A stretch of 64,000 nt of DNA, taken from positions 1 through 64,000 of the forward strand of contig NZ_SLZZ01000012.1 of NCBI RefSeq assembly GCF_004346165.1, given 5' to 3'. The DNA is from Muricomes intestini (lineage in GTDB: Bacteria; Bacillota; Clostridia; Lachnospirales; Lachnospiraceae). A model generated the notes under the pieces. That model saw only the letters and a program-made list of their open reading frames with translations. It made no database searches and was not told the DNA's origin. The translations under genes and the position numbers were made by a program. Shown one piece after another: positions 41,789-48,983 of this stretch; the first letter of the stretch is position 1, and each line of letters begins with the position of its first letter.

Positions 41789-42949
41789 ATGTTTCAATTA
41801 CTGTTAGTAATTATCTATATTGCATTTATTAGTCTTGGATTGCCCGATTCCTTATTGGGTTCGGCATGGCCATCCATGTATATGGAATTTGGGGTGCCGA
41901 TTTCATACATAGGCGTCATTTCTATGATTATTGCAATCGGAACCGTTGTTTCAAGTTTACAGAGTGATAAACTTACCCGTAAATTTGGAACCGGAAAGAT
42001 AACGACCATCAGCATTACTATGACGGCAGTTGCTTTATTTGGCTTTTCCAGTTCACACTCATTTGGTTTGCTTTGTTTCTGGGCAGTTCCTTACGGACTT
42101 GGAGCAGGTAGTGTTGATGCATCCTTGAATAATTATGTAGCACTTCACTATGCAAGCAGACATATGAGTTGGCTTCATTGTATGTGGGGAATCGGCGCAA
42201 CTATTGGGCCTTATATGATGGGATATGCCTTGAAGCATGGTCAGAATTGGAATGCAGGTTATCAGTATATTTCCTTTTTACAGATTGCTTTTGCAGTAGT
42301 TTTGTTTTTTAGCCTGCCGTTATGGAAGAACCAAAAAGGGACGGCAGAAGAGAATGATATTTTAGCGGGAAAAGCATTGCCTTTGAAAGAGGTAATTCAG
42401 ATTTCTGGAGCAAAAGAAGTAATGCTTTGTTTCTTTTGCTACTGTGCTTTGGAACAGACGACCGGCTTATGGGCAAGCAGTTATCTTACCCTGATCAAAG
42501 GATTTTCAATTGAGACAGCGGCTGGTTTTGCAAGTATGTTTTTTATTGGTATTACCATTGGGAGGGTATTAAGTGGATTTATAAGTATGAAATTAAGCGA
42601 TTTACAAATGATTCGTCTGGGGCAGGGAATCATTGCGGCTGGTATTATTATGATGTTACTGCCGTTAAATGAAGTAATATCTTTGGTCGGCTTGTTTTTC
42701 TTTGGTTTTGGATGTGCGCCAATCTACCCATGTATTATTCACTCCACTCCGTCCCGTTTTGGTGCGGATAAGTCACAGGCAATCATCGGGGTTCAGATGG
42801 CAAGTGCATATGTGGGAACCTGTGTGATGCCGCCGCTATTCGGCTTAATTGCAAAGCATATAAATATTGTTTTGCTGCCGGTATATTTGCTAATCATTCT
42901 TTTATTAATGGTGATGATGCATGAATTGCTGGTAAAAAAAACTGCTTGA
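41789..42949 (+). CDS. MFS transporter
   Basis: The ATG at 41789 follows AAGGAG, giving 386 aa with about 12 membrane segments. SLGLPDSLLGSAWPSMYMEFGVP and the A-motif-like SDKLTRKFGTGK are typical of MFS sugar/fucose-permease-like carriers. The substrate is unknown. It is divergent from the AraC regulator and adjacent to the PHP phosphatase, which may belong to the same unit. Confidence 0.85.
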   Translation: MFQLLLVIIYIAFISLGLPDSLLGSAWPSMYMEFGVPISYIGVISMIIAIGTVVSSLQSDKLTRKFGTGKITTISITMTAVALFGFSSSHSFGLLCFWAVPYGLGAGSVDASLNNYVALHYASRHMSWLHCMWGIGATIGPYMMGYALKHGQNWNAGYQYISFLQIAFAVVLFFSLPLWKNQKGTAEENDILAGKALPLKEVIQISGAKEVMLCFFCYCALEQTTGLWASSYLTLIKGFSIETAAGFASMFFIGITIGRVLSGFISMKLSDLQMIRLGQGIIAAGIIMMLLPLNEVISLVGLFFFGFGCAPIYPCIIHSTPSRFGADKSQAIIGVQMASAYVGTCVMPPLFGLIAKHINIVLLPVYLLIILLLMVMMHELLVKKTA

Positions 42950-42953
42950 AGGG

Positions 42954-43796
42954 ATGAAGAAAATGTTTGCTGATTATCATGTTCACACAGAATTTAGCGA
43001 TGATTCTGTTTATGAAATGGAAGAGGTTGTAAAAGATGCAATACAAATAAAAATGGAAGAAATATGTTTTACGGATCATGTAGATTATGGAGTTAAGCTG
43101 GACTGGAATGATAAGAAAGAAATTCAATATCGCGATGGTATGCCTATGGCAAATGTGTATTATCCAGAATATTTTGAGACGATTAAGGAATTACAATATT
43201 TATATGGTGACTTGATTGCTATAAAAAAGGGAATGGAGTTTGGAGTACAGGTGCATACAATTTCTCAATATGAAAAGCTCTTTGTGAAATATCCATTTGA
43301 TTTTATTATTCTATCTGTGCATCAAATAGATAACTTGGAATTATGGACACAGGATTTTCAGAAAGGAAAGAGCCAGAAAGAATATAACGAAAAATATTAT
43401 CAAGAGCTGCTGGAAATTGTAAAACAATATAAAAATTATAGTGTTTTGGGACATTTAGATATTATTATAAGATATGATAAAAATGGCACATATCCGTTTG
43501 AAAAGATTTCAGACATAGTTAATGAAATTTTAAAAATTGTCATTCGTGATGGAAAAGGAATAGAAGTAAATACGTCATCCTACAGATATGGACTTACGGA
43601 TATGACACCATCCAAAGATATACTTACTTTATATAAAAAATTAGGCGGTGAGATTATCACGATTGGAAGCGACAGTCATAAAAAAGGACAGCTAGGTGCA
43701 CATATTGAAAATACCAAGAAAGTATTATTCGATATGGGATTTCGATATCATTGTACATACGAGAATATGAGGCCGCATTTTCATAAGTTGATATAA
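42954..43796 (+). CDS. PHP-domain phosphatase, HisJ-like
   Basis: This 280-aa protein opens with the PHP metal motif DYHVHTEFSDDS and carries ICFTDHVDY, ILSVHQID, LGHLDIII and GSDSHKKGQLG, the remaining metal ligands. It resembles histidinol-phosphatase HisJ, but no his genes are near, so another phosphoester is possible. It starts 4 bp after the MFS stop. An ATG at 42963 is an alternative start. Confidence 0.85.
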   Translation: MKKMFADYHVHTEFSDDSVYEMEEVVKDAIQIKMEEICFTDHVDYGVKLDWNDKKEIQYRDGMPMANVYYPEYFETIKELQYLYGDLIAIKKGMEFGVQVHTISQYEKLFVKYPFDFIILSVHQIDNLELWTQDFQKGKSQKEYNEKYYQELLEIVKQYKNYSVLGHLDIIIRYDKNGTYPFEKISDIVNEILKIVIRDGKGIEVNTSSYRYGLTDMTPSKDILTLYKKLGGEIITIGSDSHKKGQLGAHIENTKKVLFDMGFRYHCTYENMRPHFHKLI

Positions 43797-43849
43797 TAGA
43801 AAATTGTCCGGATAACTTAGTTTATCTTCACTATAAAAGGAGACACAGT

Positions 43850-44713
43850 ATGCGATCAGAAAAAGAAATGATGGATTTAATCATAGCAGTTGCCAACAAT
43901 GATGTCCGCATTCGTGCGGCCTACTTAGAAGGTTCACGTGCAAATCCAAATGTACCAAAAGATATCTTTCAAGATTATGATATTGTATATGTTGTTACAG
44001 AAACAAGGTCATTCAGAGAGGACAAAGCCTGGATTGATCGATTTGGTGAGCGCTTGTATATGCAATATCCAGAGGAAAATATCTACTACACTTCTGATGT
44101 TGAAAATTGCTATGGTTGGCTAATTCAATTCACTGATGGAAATAGATTGGATTTACATGTAAAGACATTAGAAAATGTACTTAATAGTCTAGAATTGTAT
44201 AAAACACTAGTTGACAAGGACAATATCATGCCTCAAAAACAAGTATTGTCCGATGAAGAATATTGGGTGAAAAAGCCGGTGCCAAATCAATTCTATTGTA
44301 CATGTAATGAATTTTGGTGGTGTTTAAATAATGTGGCGAAGGGATTATGGAGGAATGAGATTCCATATGCAATGGATATGATAAATTTTCAAATAAGGCC
44401 AATGCTTAGGCGGCTGCTGGAATGGAAAATTGGGATTGATAATGATTTTTCAGTCAGCGCAGGGAAATCCGCAAAATACATGGACAAGTATTTGCCGAAA
44501 GGGATTTATGAACAATACTTAGAATCTTATTCGAAAGCACAAATAAACGCTATATGGGATGCTGTTTTTCTCATGTGCGATTTGTTTCAGAAAATTTCTT
44601 TGGAGGTAAGTGAGAAATTAAATTTCCCCTACGATTTGACAGAAGCAAGAAATAGCAAGAGCTACCTTGAGCGCGTTAAAAGCTTACCGTCCAACGCAAC
44701 AGAAATATACTAG
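43850..44713 (+). CDS. Aminoglycoside 6-adenylyltransferase, ANT(6)-type
   Basis: This 287-aa protein matches ANT(6)/AadE: MRSEKEMMDLI, RAAYLEGSRANPN, DIFQDYDIVYVVTE (nucleotidyltransferase GSRAN and DxD-like region), WLIQFTDGNRLDLHV and YWVKKPVPNQFYCTCNEFWWCLNNVAKGLWR. It would adenylylate streptomycin. It is intact and carried on a conjugative element. Activity is inferred from family membership. Confidence 0.92.
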   Translation: MRSEKEMMDLIIAVANNDVRIRAAYLEGSRANPNVPKDIFQDYDIVYVVTETRSFREDKAWIDRFGERLYMQYPEENIYYTSDVENCYGWLIQFTDGNRLDLHVKTLENVLNSLELYKTLVDKDNIMPQKQVLSDEEYWVKKPVPNQFYCTCNEFWWCLNNVAKGLWRNEIPYAMDMINFQIRPMLRRLLEWKIGIDNDFSVSAGKSAKYMDKYLPKGIYEQYLESYSKAQINAIWDAVFLMCDLFQKISLEVSEKLNFPYDLTEARNSKSYLERVKSLPSNATEIY

Positions 44714-44924
44714 ATTTGCCTATTGCGATGAAGAGGAAGCGCTTTGCCTTAAGGAATACGAATATAAGCGCAAGCAAAATAATACACCCGAAGATATGTT
44801 TATACAAATTGATATTCCACTGACATTGGTACATCAATTTGAACTTATGAAAAACGCCGGTTTTAAAACGGTTGAAGTTTTGTATCAAAATTGTGGAACA
44901 GTAATTATTAGAGCAGAAAAATAG
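44706..44924 (+). pseudogene. C-terminal fragment of a class I SAM methyltransferase
   Basis: The frame YTRFAYCDEEEALCLKEYEYKRKQNN and MKNAGFKTVEVLYQNCGTVIIRAEK is the end of a SAM-dependent methyltransferase. The N-terminal catalytic part is missing, and the frame overlaps the end of the ANT(6) gene. A nominal ATG at 44667 inside ANT(6) is probably not used. Confidence 0.6.
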
Positions 44925-44953
44925 CAACTAATGAAATGATGTAGGGGGTGATA

Positions 44954-45142
44954 ATGATTGAAGTTCAATGGTTACTATGTCCTATATGTGGCAATAAAAC
45001 AAGACTGAAAATTAGGAAAGATACAATCCTCGAAAACTTCCCCCTATACTGTCCCAAATGTAAACAAGAATCTCTAATCAATGTGCTACAACTCAATATG
45101 TCAGTTATCAAAGAGCCAGACGCAAAGACGCAGAGCCGATAA
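44954..45142 (+). CDS. Cysteine-rich KTR-domain protein
   Basis: The 62-aa protein reads IEVQWLLCPICGNKTRLKIRKDT and LYCPKCKQESLINVLQLN, two CxxC pairs forming a zinc ribbon with the KTR motif. These small proteins are frequent next to tetracycline-resistance genes in Firmicute elements, but no such gene is present here. GGGGGTG precedes the ATG at 44954. Confidence 0.8.
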   Translation: MIEVQWLLCPICGNKTRLKIRKDTILENFPLYCPKCKQESLINVLQLNMSVIKEPDAKTQSR

Positions 45143-45178
45143 TCAATGAGTACATATCTCTTGATTATCGGCTCTTTT
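45132..45178. terminator. Terminator after the KTR gene
   Basis: AGAGCCGATAATCAA and TTGATTATCGGCTCT form a perfect 15-bp stem followed by TTT. Confidence 0.85.
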
Positions 45179-45283
45179 CATATAACAATTTTCTGTTATA
45201 CGATTGCTGACAAATTTAACAGACATACAAAGCCGTCATTTTCCGTTAAAAATCGGAAAGAGTATACCTGTAATTCTTCTTAT

Positions 45284-45375
45284 TCTGGCGGCTTTGGGAT
45301 AAGGAGGTTTTTATGTACCCCAAAGCATTTTTTTCTCTGAGAGAAACGCCGCCATATTGTGACGGTTTAATATAG
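45284..45375 (+). promoter_or_regulatory. Orphan attenuator leader with 20-codon peptide
   Basis: AAGGAGG (45301-45307) precedes an ATG at 45313 and a 20-codon ORF (MYPKAFFSLRETPPYCDGLI, stop 45375). GGCGGCTTTGGG upstream can pair with CCCAAAG and GCCGCC inside the ORF, enclosing the start site. The arrangement resembles leader-peptide attenuators of resistance genes, yet no resistance gene follows. Confidence 0.5.
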
Positions 45376-45421
45376 CAGAAAAATTTCATTTACATAGTTT
45401 AAAAGTATTATATCAACTTGT

Positions 45422-45488
45422 GGGCGGCTATTGCGCCCATTTTTTATTCGACACCTTTCGCGCTAATTTGCGTAAAGGTGTTTTTTTG
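45422..45488 (+). terminator. Two tandem hairpins with T runs
   Basis: GGGCG/CGCCC then six T (45422-45444), and ACACCTTTCGC/GCGTAAAGGTGT then seven T (45451-45488). Confidence 0.7.
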
Positions 45489-45528
45489 TATCCTTTTTTC
45501 ACTGACAACGTATGGAACAAGCCTTGTC

Positions 45529-45553
45529 ACTTCGGGCCAACTTGGCCCGAAGT
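45529..45553 (+). repeat. 25-bp palindromic element, copy 17
   Basis: Perfect copy upstream of the sigma-factor gene. Confidence 0.92.
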
Positions 45554-45629
45554 CCGACCTCGCTGTCGTTCCCCTCCCGCTCCATTTCGATTCACTATTC
45601 CCTAAAAAATCGAAATGGAGGAACGCCTT

Positions 45630-46049
45630 ATGGCAAAAATCAATCTGCGGGATTATTACCCGTTTTATAATTCAGACTTTTTTGTTGAGATATCAGATGA
45701 AATCAAGGACGCTTTGCTGGAAGCAGAACGTTTGGAGAAAAACTACATTCGCCGCCGCTTCTATAACAAAGCCCACTATTCGCTGGACGCTGACGACGGG
45801 ATCGAAAAGGATATTCTTTTTGAATCCCTTTCCCCTTGCGAGATTTACGAGCGTAAAATTACTTCCGAACAACTGCACTCCGCAATCGCTTACTTGCCGG
45901 ACAAGCAAGGAAAACGAATTTATGCCCATTACATACTCGGTATGAGTAAATCCGATATTGCACGGGCAGAGGGTATAAATGAAAAAGCCGTCAGAGTTGC
46001 TATTGAGAAAGGGTTGAAAAGCATGGAGAAATTTTTGAAAAAGTCTTAA
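45630..46049 (+). CDS. Element-encoded sigma-70-family (ECF-like) factor
   Basis: From the ATG at 45630, after ATGGAGGAACG, the protein is 139 aa. Sigma-like region 2 is weak, but the C-terminal region-4 helix-turn-helix is clear (AIAYLPDKQGKRIYAHYILGMSKSDIARAEGINEKAVRVAIEKGLKSMEKFL). It matches the small sigma-like regulators near the integration end of Tn916/Tn1549 elements and probably controls excision or transfer genes. Confidence 0.82.
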   Translation: MAKINLRDYYPFYNSDFFVEISDEIKDALLEAERLEKNYIRRRFYNKAHYSLDADDGIEKDILFESLSPCEIYERKITSEQLHSAIAYLPDKQGKRIYAHYILGMSKSDIARAEGINEKAVRVAIEKGLKSMEKFLKKS

Positions 46050-46135
46050 TTTCCAGTTCCGAATTTGCCTTTCAAATCACACGGCTATTAGAAGGAGTTT
46101 TTTCTCCATCTGCCGTTCTTTGACAACTGAATACA

Positions 46136-46401
46136 GATAACCCGGATACGTTCAATCAAAAGGGAGCCAAGCCACAGGGTACGCCAAAACCGCCCGTTGA
46201 AAGGGGGAAAAACCAAACGGAGCGTGAGCGATTCCTACCAACTGTGACAGAGCAGATATGGCAATCTACCCGGCGATAATCTTTTGATTGGTACAATGAT
46301 ACTTACGGTTTGAACGCGTCACAGTATTGACCGTCGCGCCATCAGCATGGGGCGGGGTGAAATTCCCATGAGGGCGGTTGCCGCCGCCTGTCCGGGTTAT
46401 C
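46136..46401 (+). ncRNA. Candidate structured noncoding RNA of the element
   Basis: GATAACCCGGA (46136-46146) pairs perfectly with TCCGGGTTATC (46391-46401). CAATCAAAAG (46153-46162) pairs perfectly with CTTTTGATTG (46281-46290). ACGGT/ACCGT form another hairpin at about 46304-46333. Nested long-range stems over a 266-nt gap with no open frame are a strong sign of a folded RNA. Bases 46349-46377 resemble one arm of the FMN riboswitch, but the rest of that motif is absent. Identity unknown. Confidence 0.6.
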
Positions 46402-46422
46402 CTCTTATTTACCATATAGGAG

Positions 46423-46473
46423 GCCGCGCCGGGCATTTCTGTCTAATGACAGCCCATTCTTTCCCGGCGCGGC
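46423..46473. terminator. GC-rich 11-bp hairpin downstream of the structured region
   Basis: GCCGCGCCGGG and CCCGGCGCGGC pair perfectly around a 29-nt loop. No T run follows, so it may be a processing or DNA-binding site instead of a terminator. Confidence 0.5.
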
Positions 46474-46504
46474 ACTCCCCCTATTCTGGCATAGGAGAAT
46501 CGAA

Positions 46505-46705
46505 ATGGAAAAAGATATGAATTTATCGGAAATACTGCCTGAACCGTGGAGCAACAATGCTTGTCGCGGCTATGTCATTTGGGCAATGGAAAGCTGTGGT
46601 TTTAGCTCTGATGATATTCGGCGCGTGGTTATGGAACTGAACGAAAGATTTGACTTCAAATCCATTCACGAAGCAGACGGGCATTACCGGAACAGTCCCT
46701 ATTGA
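46505..46705 (+). CDS. Small element protein of unknown function
   Basis: This 66-aa acidic protein (EKDMNLSEILPEPWSNNACRGYVIWAMESCGFSSDDIRRVVMELNERFDF) has a predicted helix-turn-helix-like middle. TAGGAGAA precedes the ATG. It lies between the sigma factor and the recombinase, where a directionality factor is often encoded, but the family is not recognised. Its last base overlaps a palindrome. Confidence 0.65.
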   Translation: MEKDMNLSEILPEPWSNNACRGYVIWAMESCGFSSDDIRRVVMELNERFDFKSIHEADGHYRNSPY

Positions 46706-46729
46706 CTTCGGGCCAACTCGGCCCGAAGT
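46705..46729 (+). repeat. 25-bp palindromic element, copy 18
   Basis: One arm mismatch (CTCGGCCCGAAGT). It overlaps the preceding stop codon. Confidence 0.9.
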
Positions 46730-46792
46730 ATGAGGAAAGATTAACAGCCATCACTTTTGCTTATAAAGTGGTGACTGTTTATGTTTCCTCAT
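46730..46792. repeat. 63-bp near-perfect hairpin
   Basis: ATGAGGAAA/TTTCCTCAT (outer) and AACAGCCATCACTTT/AAAGTGGTGACTGTT (inner, one mismatch) around a 7-nt loop. Confidence 0.75.
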
Positions 46793-46846
46793 AGGACAGC
46801 AGGAAACATAAAGTACATTTTTCATTTGAGAAGGAGGCACAAAGCG

Positions 46847-47110
46847 ATGGTAAATCTGGAACAGATCATCACAATGCAAGATGTGGATATTGCCACAGTG
46901 GATAAATCACAGTTGACAGATGTTAGCGGAATCGACTTTGATAACAGCCTGCCTCAAAGGGAACGTGCGGCACATATTTTGAAGCAGGTAAAAAACCCTT
47001 ACTGCTTCCGTCATGGAGATACTGCGGTAAAGGTAGAGTTCCCGGAGGACGGCCCCCCCTTGCAGGATGTAATTACAAACTTTCTTATACGGCAGAAAAG
47101 CGGCCTGTAA
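46847..47110 (+). CDS. DUF6870-like small protein
   Basis: From the ATG at 46847 (AAGGAGG upstream) the 87-aa protein reads VNLEQIITMQDVDIATVDKSQLTDVSGI, LPQRERAAHILKQVKNPYCFRHGDTAVKVEF, the pattern of DUF6870 proteins that precede serine recombinases in such elements. Function unknown; a role in recombination control is possible from position. Confidence 0.65.
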   Translation: MVNLEQIITMQDVDIATVDKSQLTDVSGIDFDNSLPQRERAAHILKQVKNPYCFRHGDTAVKVEFPEDGPPLQDVITNFLIRQKSGL

Positions 47111-47121
47111 TCGGTCATGCC

Positions 47122-47146
47122 ACTTCGGGCCAACTTGGCCCGAAGT
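47122..47146 (+). repeat. 25-bp palindromic element, copy 19
   Basis: Perfect copy between DUF6870 and the recombinase promoter; the rightmost copy. Confidence 0.92.
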
Positions 47147-47180
47147 CGGTAATATCAGCTATCTAACGGTATTTTTAAGC

Positions 47181-47220
47181 CCTCGACAACATTGTTCGCA
47201 TTATGCTGAAATGGTATAAT
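47181..47220 (+). promoter_or_regulatory. Recombinase promoter with CTCGACAACATTGTT operator
   Basis: -35 TTGTTC (47192-47197), 17-bp spacer, -10 TATAAT (47215-47220). The ACAACATTGTT block over the -35 is the same as at 33673-33687, suggesting one repressor controls both. Confidence 0.72.
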
Positions 47221-47250
47221 GTAAGTGTAATGTGATAGGAAGGAGGAAGC

Positions 47251-48930
47251 ATGGCACGAACCAAAAACAGGGAAACAAATACTGCTGTTTCTCAATTTTC
47301 GTATAATCCTACACGGTGGAATCTTGCAAAATATATCCGGTTATCCAAAGAGGACTTGAATCGTGGCAAGGACGACAGCAACAGTGTCACCAATCAAAAA
47401 AAGTTGCTTGATGATTATTACAGACAGCACCTTGATGAATTTGAAAGCGCCGAAACCTATGTTGATGACGGTTGCACAGGTACAGACACGAACCGGGCAG
47501 ATTTTCAAAGACTGCTGGCCGACATTTACGCGAAAAAGGTAAACTGCGTGATTGTCAAAGACCTTTCCCGTCTTTCCCGTAACTATACGGACGCCGGGAG
47601 CCTGATTGAAAATTTGTTTGTTCAGATGAATGTACGCTTTATCAGCTTGGCAGAGGGCGTAGACAGTTATTTGAACCCTGACAGCGTATCAAGTATTCTT
47701 GTTCCTATAACGAACGTAATGAACGACCAGTATTGTTACCAAACTTCAAAGAAAATCCGTCAGGTGTTTGACTACAAGAAACGTAATGGCGAATTTATTG
47801 GCTCCTATGCCCCCTATGGCTACATCAAAGACCCCAATGATAAACACGCTTTGTTGGTAGACCATGAAGCCGCCGAAGTGGTAAAGCAGATTTTTTCCAT
47901 GTGTCTAAGCGGTATGACCGTCAGGGCTATTGTGAATCATCTGAACGACCACGGTGTTATGTGTCCTTCCGTTTACAAGCAAAGTCAGGGATTAAAGTAC
48001 AAATGCCCCAACGGACAGACACAGCCCATGTGGAGTACCATTACTATCAGCAATATGCTGAAAAATCCCGTCTATGTTGGAGATATGGCACAGGGGCGAA
48101 ACCGTGTGAAAAGCTACAAGATACACAAAATCGAAGCTGTACCTGAAAAAGACTGGATTGTTGTCCCGAATACCCATGAACCGATTATTGACCGCGAAGC
48201 CTTTGAAAAGGTTAAGCAACTGCTAAAGCGTGACACCCGCACTTCTCCAAAACAGAAACAGCTTTATCTGTTTAGCGGCTTTCTCCGCTGTGCGGATTGT
48301 GGCCGGGCAATGTCGCGGATAGCAAGCAAGGAATTGTACGTTTACTACCAATGCGGAACATATAAGAGCCTTTCTAAAAAAGCCTGCACTATGCACTCTA
48401 TTAAAAGCACAAGGCTTGAAGCGGCTGTACTCTATGCAATCCGGCAACAGGTACATCTTGCAGTCAGCTATTCCGCTATTGTATCAAAAATTAACTTGGC
48501 TCCGCTCAAAAAAAGCCAGTCGATACGGCTGAATGAACTGATTACCGCAAAAGAAAAAGAGCTTACCAAAATCATGCGGTACAAGCAAGCACTTTATCAG
48601 GACTGGAAAGACGGTCATATCACACATAATGATTACCGCCACATGAGTGAAGATTATGAACAGCAAAATGAAGCCATTGGCACAGTGATTGCCAATCTGA
48701 AAAAAGAGCGGGACGAACTGGAAAATGGCATTGACACCGAAAATCCTTTTTTAGCAACTTTCCGAAAATACGAGAACATCGACAAGCTGACAAGAGAAAT
48801 CTTAATCGAACTGGTTGACCATATCAAAGTATACGAGGGCGGCGACATAAGCATACGGTTTAAGTTTGCCGACGAGCTGCGCCGCATTATCCAGTATATC
48901 GAAGTCAACTCGCATTTACAGGTAGGATAA
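47251..48930 (+). CDS. Large serine recombinase of the element
   Basis: This 559-aa TndX/TnpX-like recombinase excises and inserts the element. The N-terminal catalytic domain has the nucleophilic Ser in YIRLSKED and the DLSRLSRNYTDAG active-site helix. The recombinase domain (GSYAPYGYIKDPNDKHALLVDHEAAEVVKQIF), zinc ribbon (CADCGRAM...YYQCG...C) and C-terminal coiled coil follow. AGGAGGAAG precedes the ATG. Its stop is only 29 bp from the inner edge of the right inverted repeat, the usual position. Confidence 0.94.
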   Translation: MARTKNRETNTAVSQFSYNPTRWNLAKYIRLSKEDLNRGKDDSNSVTNQKKLLDDYYRQHLDEFESAETYVDDGCTGTDTNRADFQRLLADIYAKKVNCVIVKDLSRLSRNYTDAGSLIENLFVQMNVRFISLAEGVDSYLNPDSVSSILVPITNVMNDQYCYQTSKKIRQVFDYKKRNGEFIGSYAPYGYIKDPNDKHALLVDHEAAEVVKQIFSMCLSGMTVRAIVNHLNDHGVMCPSVYKQSQGLKYKCPNGQTQPMWSTITISNMLKNPVYVGDMAQGRNRVKSYKIHKIEAVPEKDWIVVPNTHEPIIDREAFEKVKQLLKRDTRTSPKQKQLYLFSGFLRCADCGRAMSRIASKELYVYYQCGTYKSLSKKACTMHSIKSTRLEAAVLYAIRQQVHLAVSYSAIVSKINLAPLKKSQSIRLNELITAKEKELTKIMRYKQALYQDWKDGHITHNDYRHMSEDYEQQNEAIGTVIANLKKERDELENGIDTENPFLATFRKYENIDKLTREILIELVDHIKVYEGGDISIRFKFADELRRIIQYIEVNSHLQVG

Positions 48931-48958
48931 GACACCTACACACGAACAGAGCTTGTTG

Positions 48959-48983
48959 GTTTTCCTAATATATAACACTCATA
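48959..48983 (-). repeat. Right terminal inverted repeat of the conjugative element
   Basis: On the minus strand it begins TATGAGTG and ends TATTAGGAAAAC, matching the left end at 19 of 25 positions. Confidence 0.75.

Larger units (their letters stand above)
12017..48983. mobile_element. Integrated conjugative element, about 37 kb, Tn1549/CTn type
   Basis: The limits are defined by the split IS200 tnpA and by imperfect inverted repeats at both ends (12017-12041 and 48959-48983). The ends share TATGAG and TATTAGGAAAAC at the same spacing, 19 of 25 positions identical. A TA dinucleotide at 12017-12018 and 48982-48983 is the likely crossover core, because removing everything between restores GYYVDT in tnpA. 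The contents are a serine recombinase, relaxase, MobC, VirD4, VirB4, VirB6-like protein, PrgI, NlpC/P60, ArdA and ParB. It carries a SIR2-HerA system and an ANT(6) gene as cargo. Confidence 0.88.

Noticed and set aside
44667-44924. Complete 85-aa gene starting inside ANT(6)
   Set aside because: The only similarity is to the C-terminal end of SAM methyltransferases, and the ATG has no ribosome binding site of its own. Called a fragment instead.
45418-45945. 175-aa ORF overlapping the sigma factor
   Set aside because: It reads through two terminators and a palindrome and lies out of frame over the sigma-factor gene, whose helix-turn-helix is clear.
46349-46377. Functional FMN riboswitch
   Set aside because: Only the first arm is similar; the other conserved arms and a flavin gene are missing.
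12163-47146. 25-bp palindromes as a CRISPR array or as ordinary terminators
   Set aside because: Spacing is irregular (hundreds to thousands of bp) with genes between, no cas genes exist, and most copies lack a T run. Four lie inside genes.
48936-48983. Native C-terminus of the IS200 transposase (ECYILGKPTSSVRV)
   Set aside because: These residues are encoded by the inverted repeat and end of the conjugative element, so they are a read-through artefact of the insertion.
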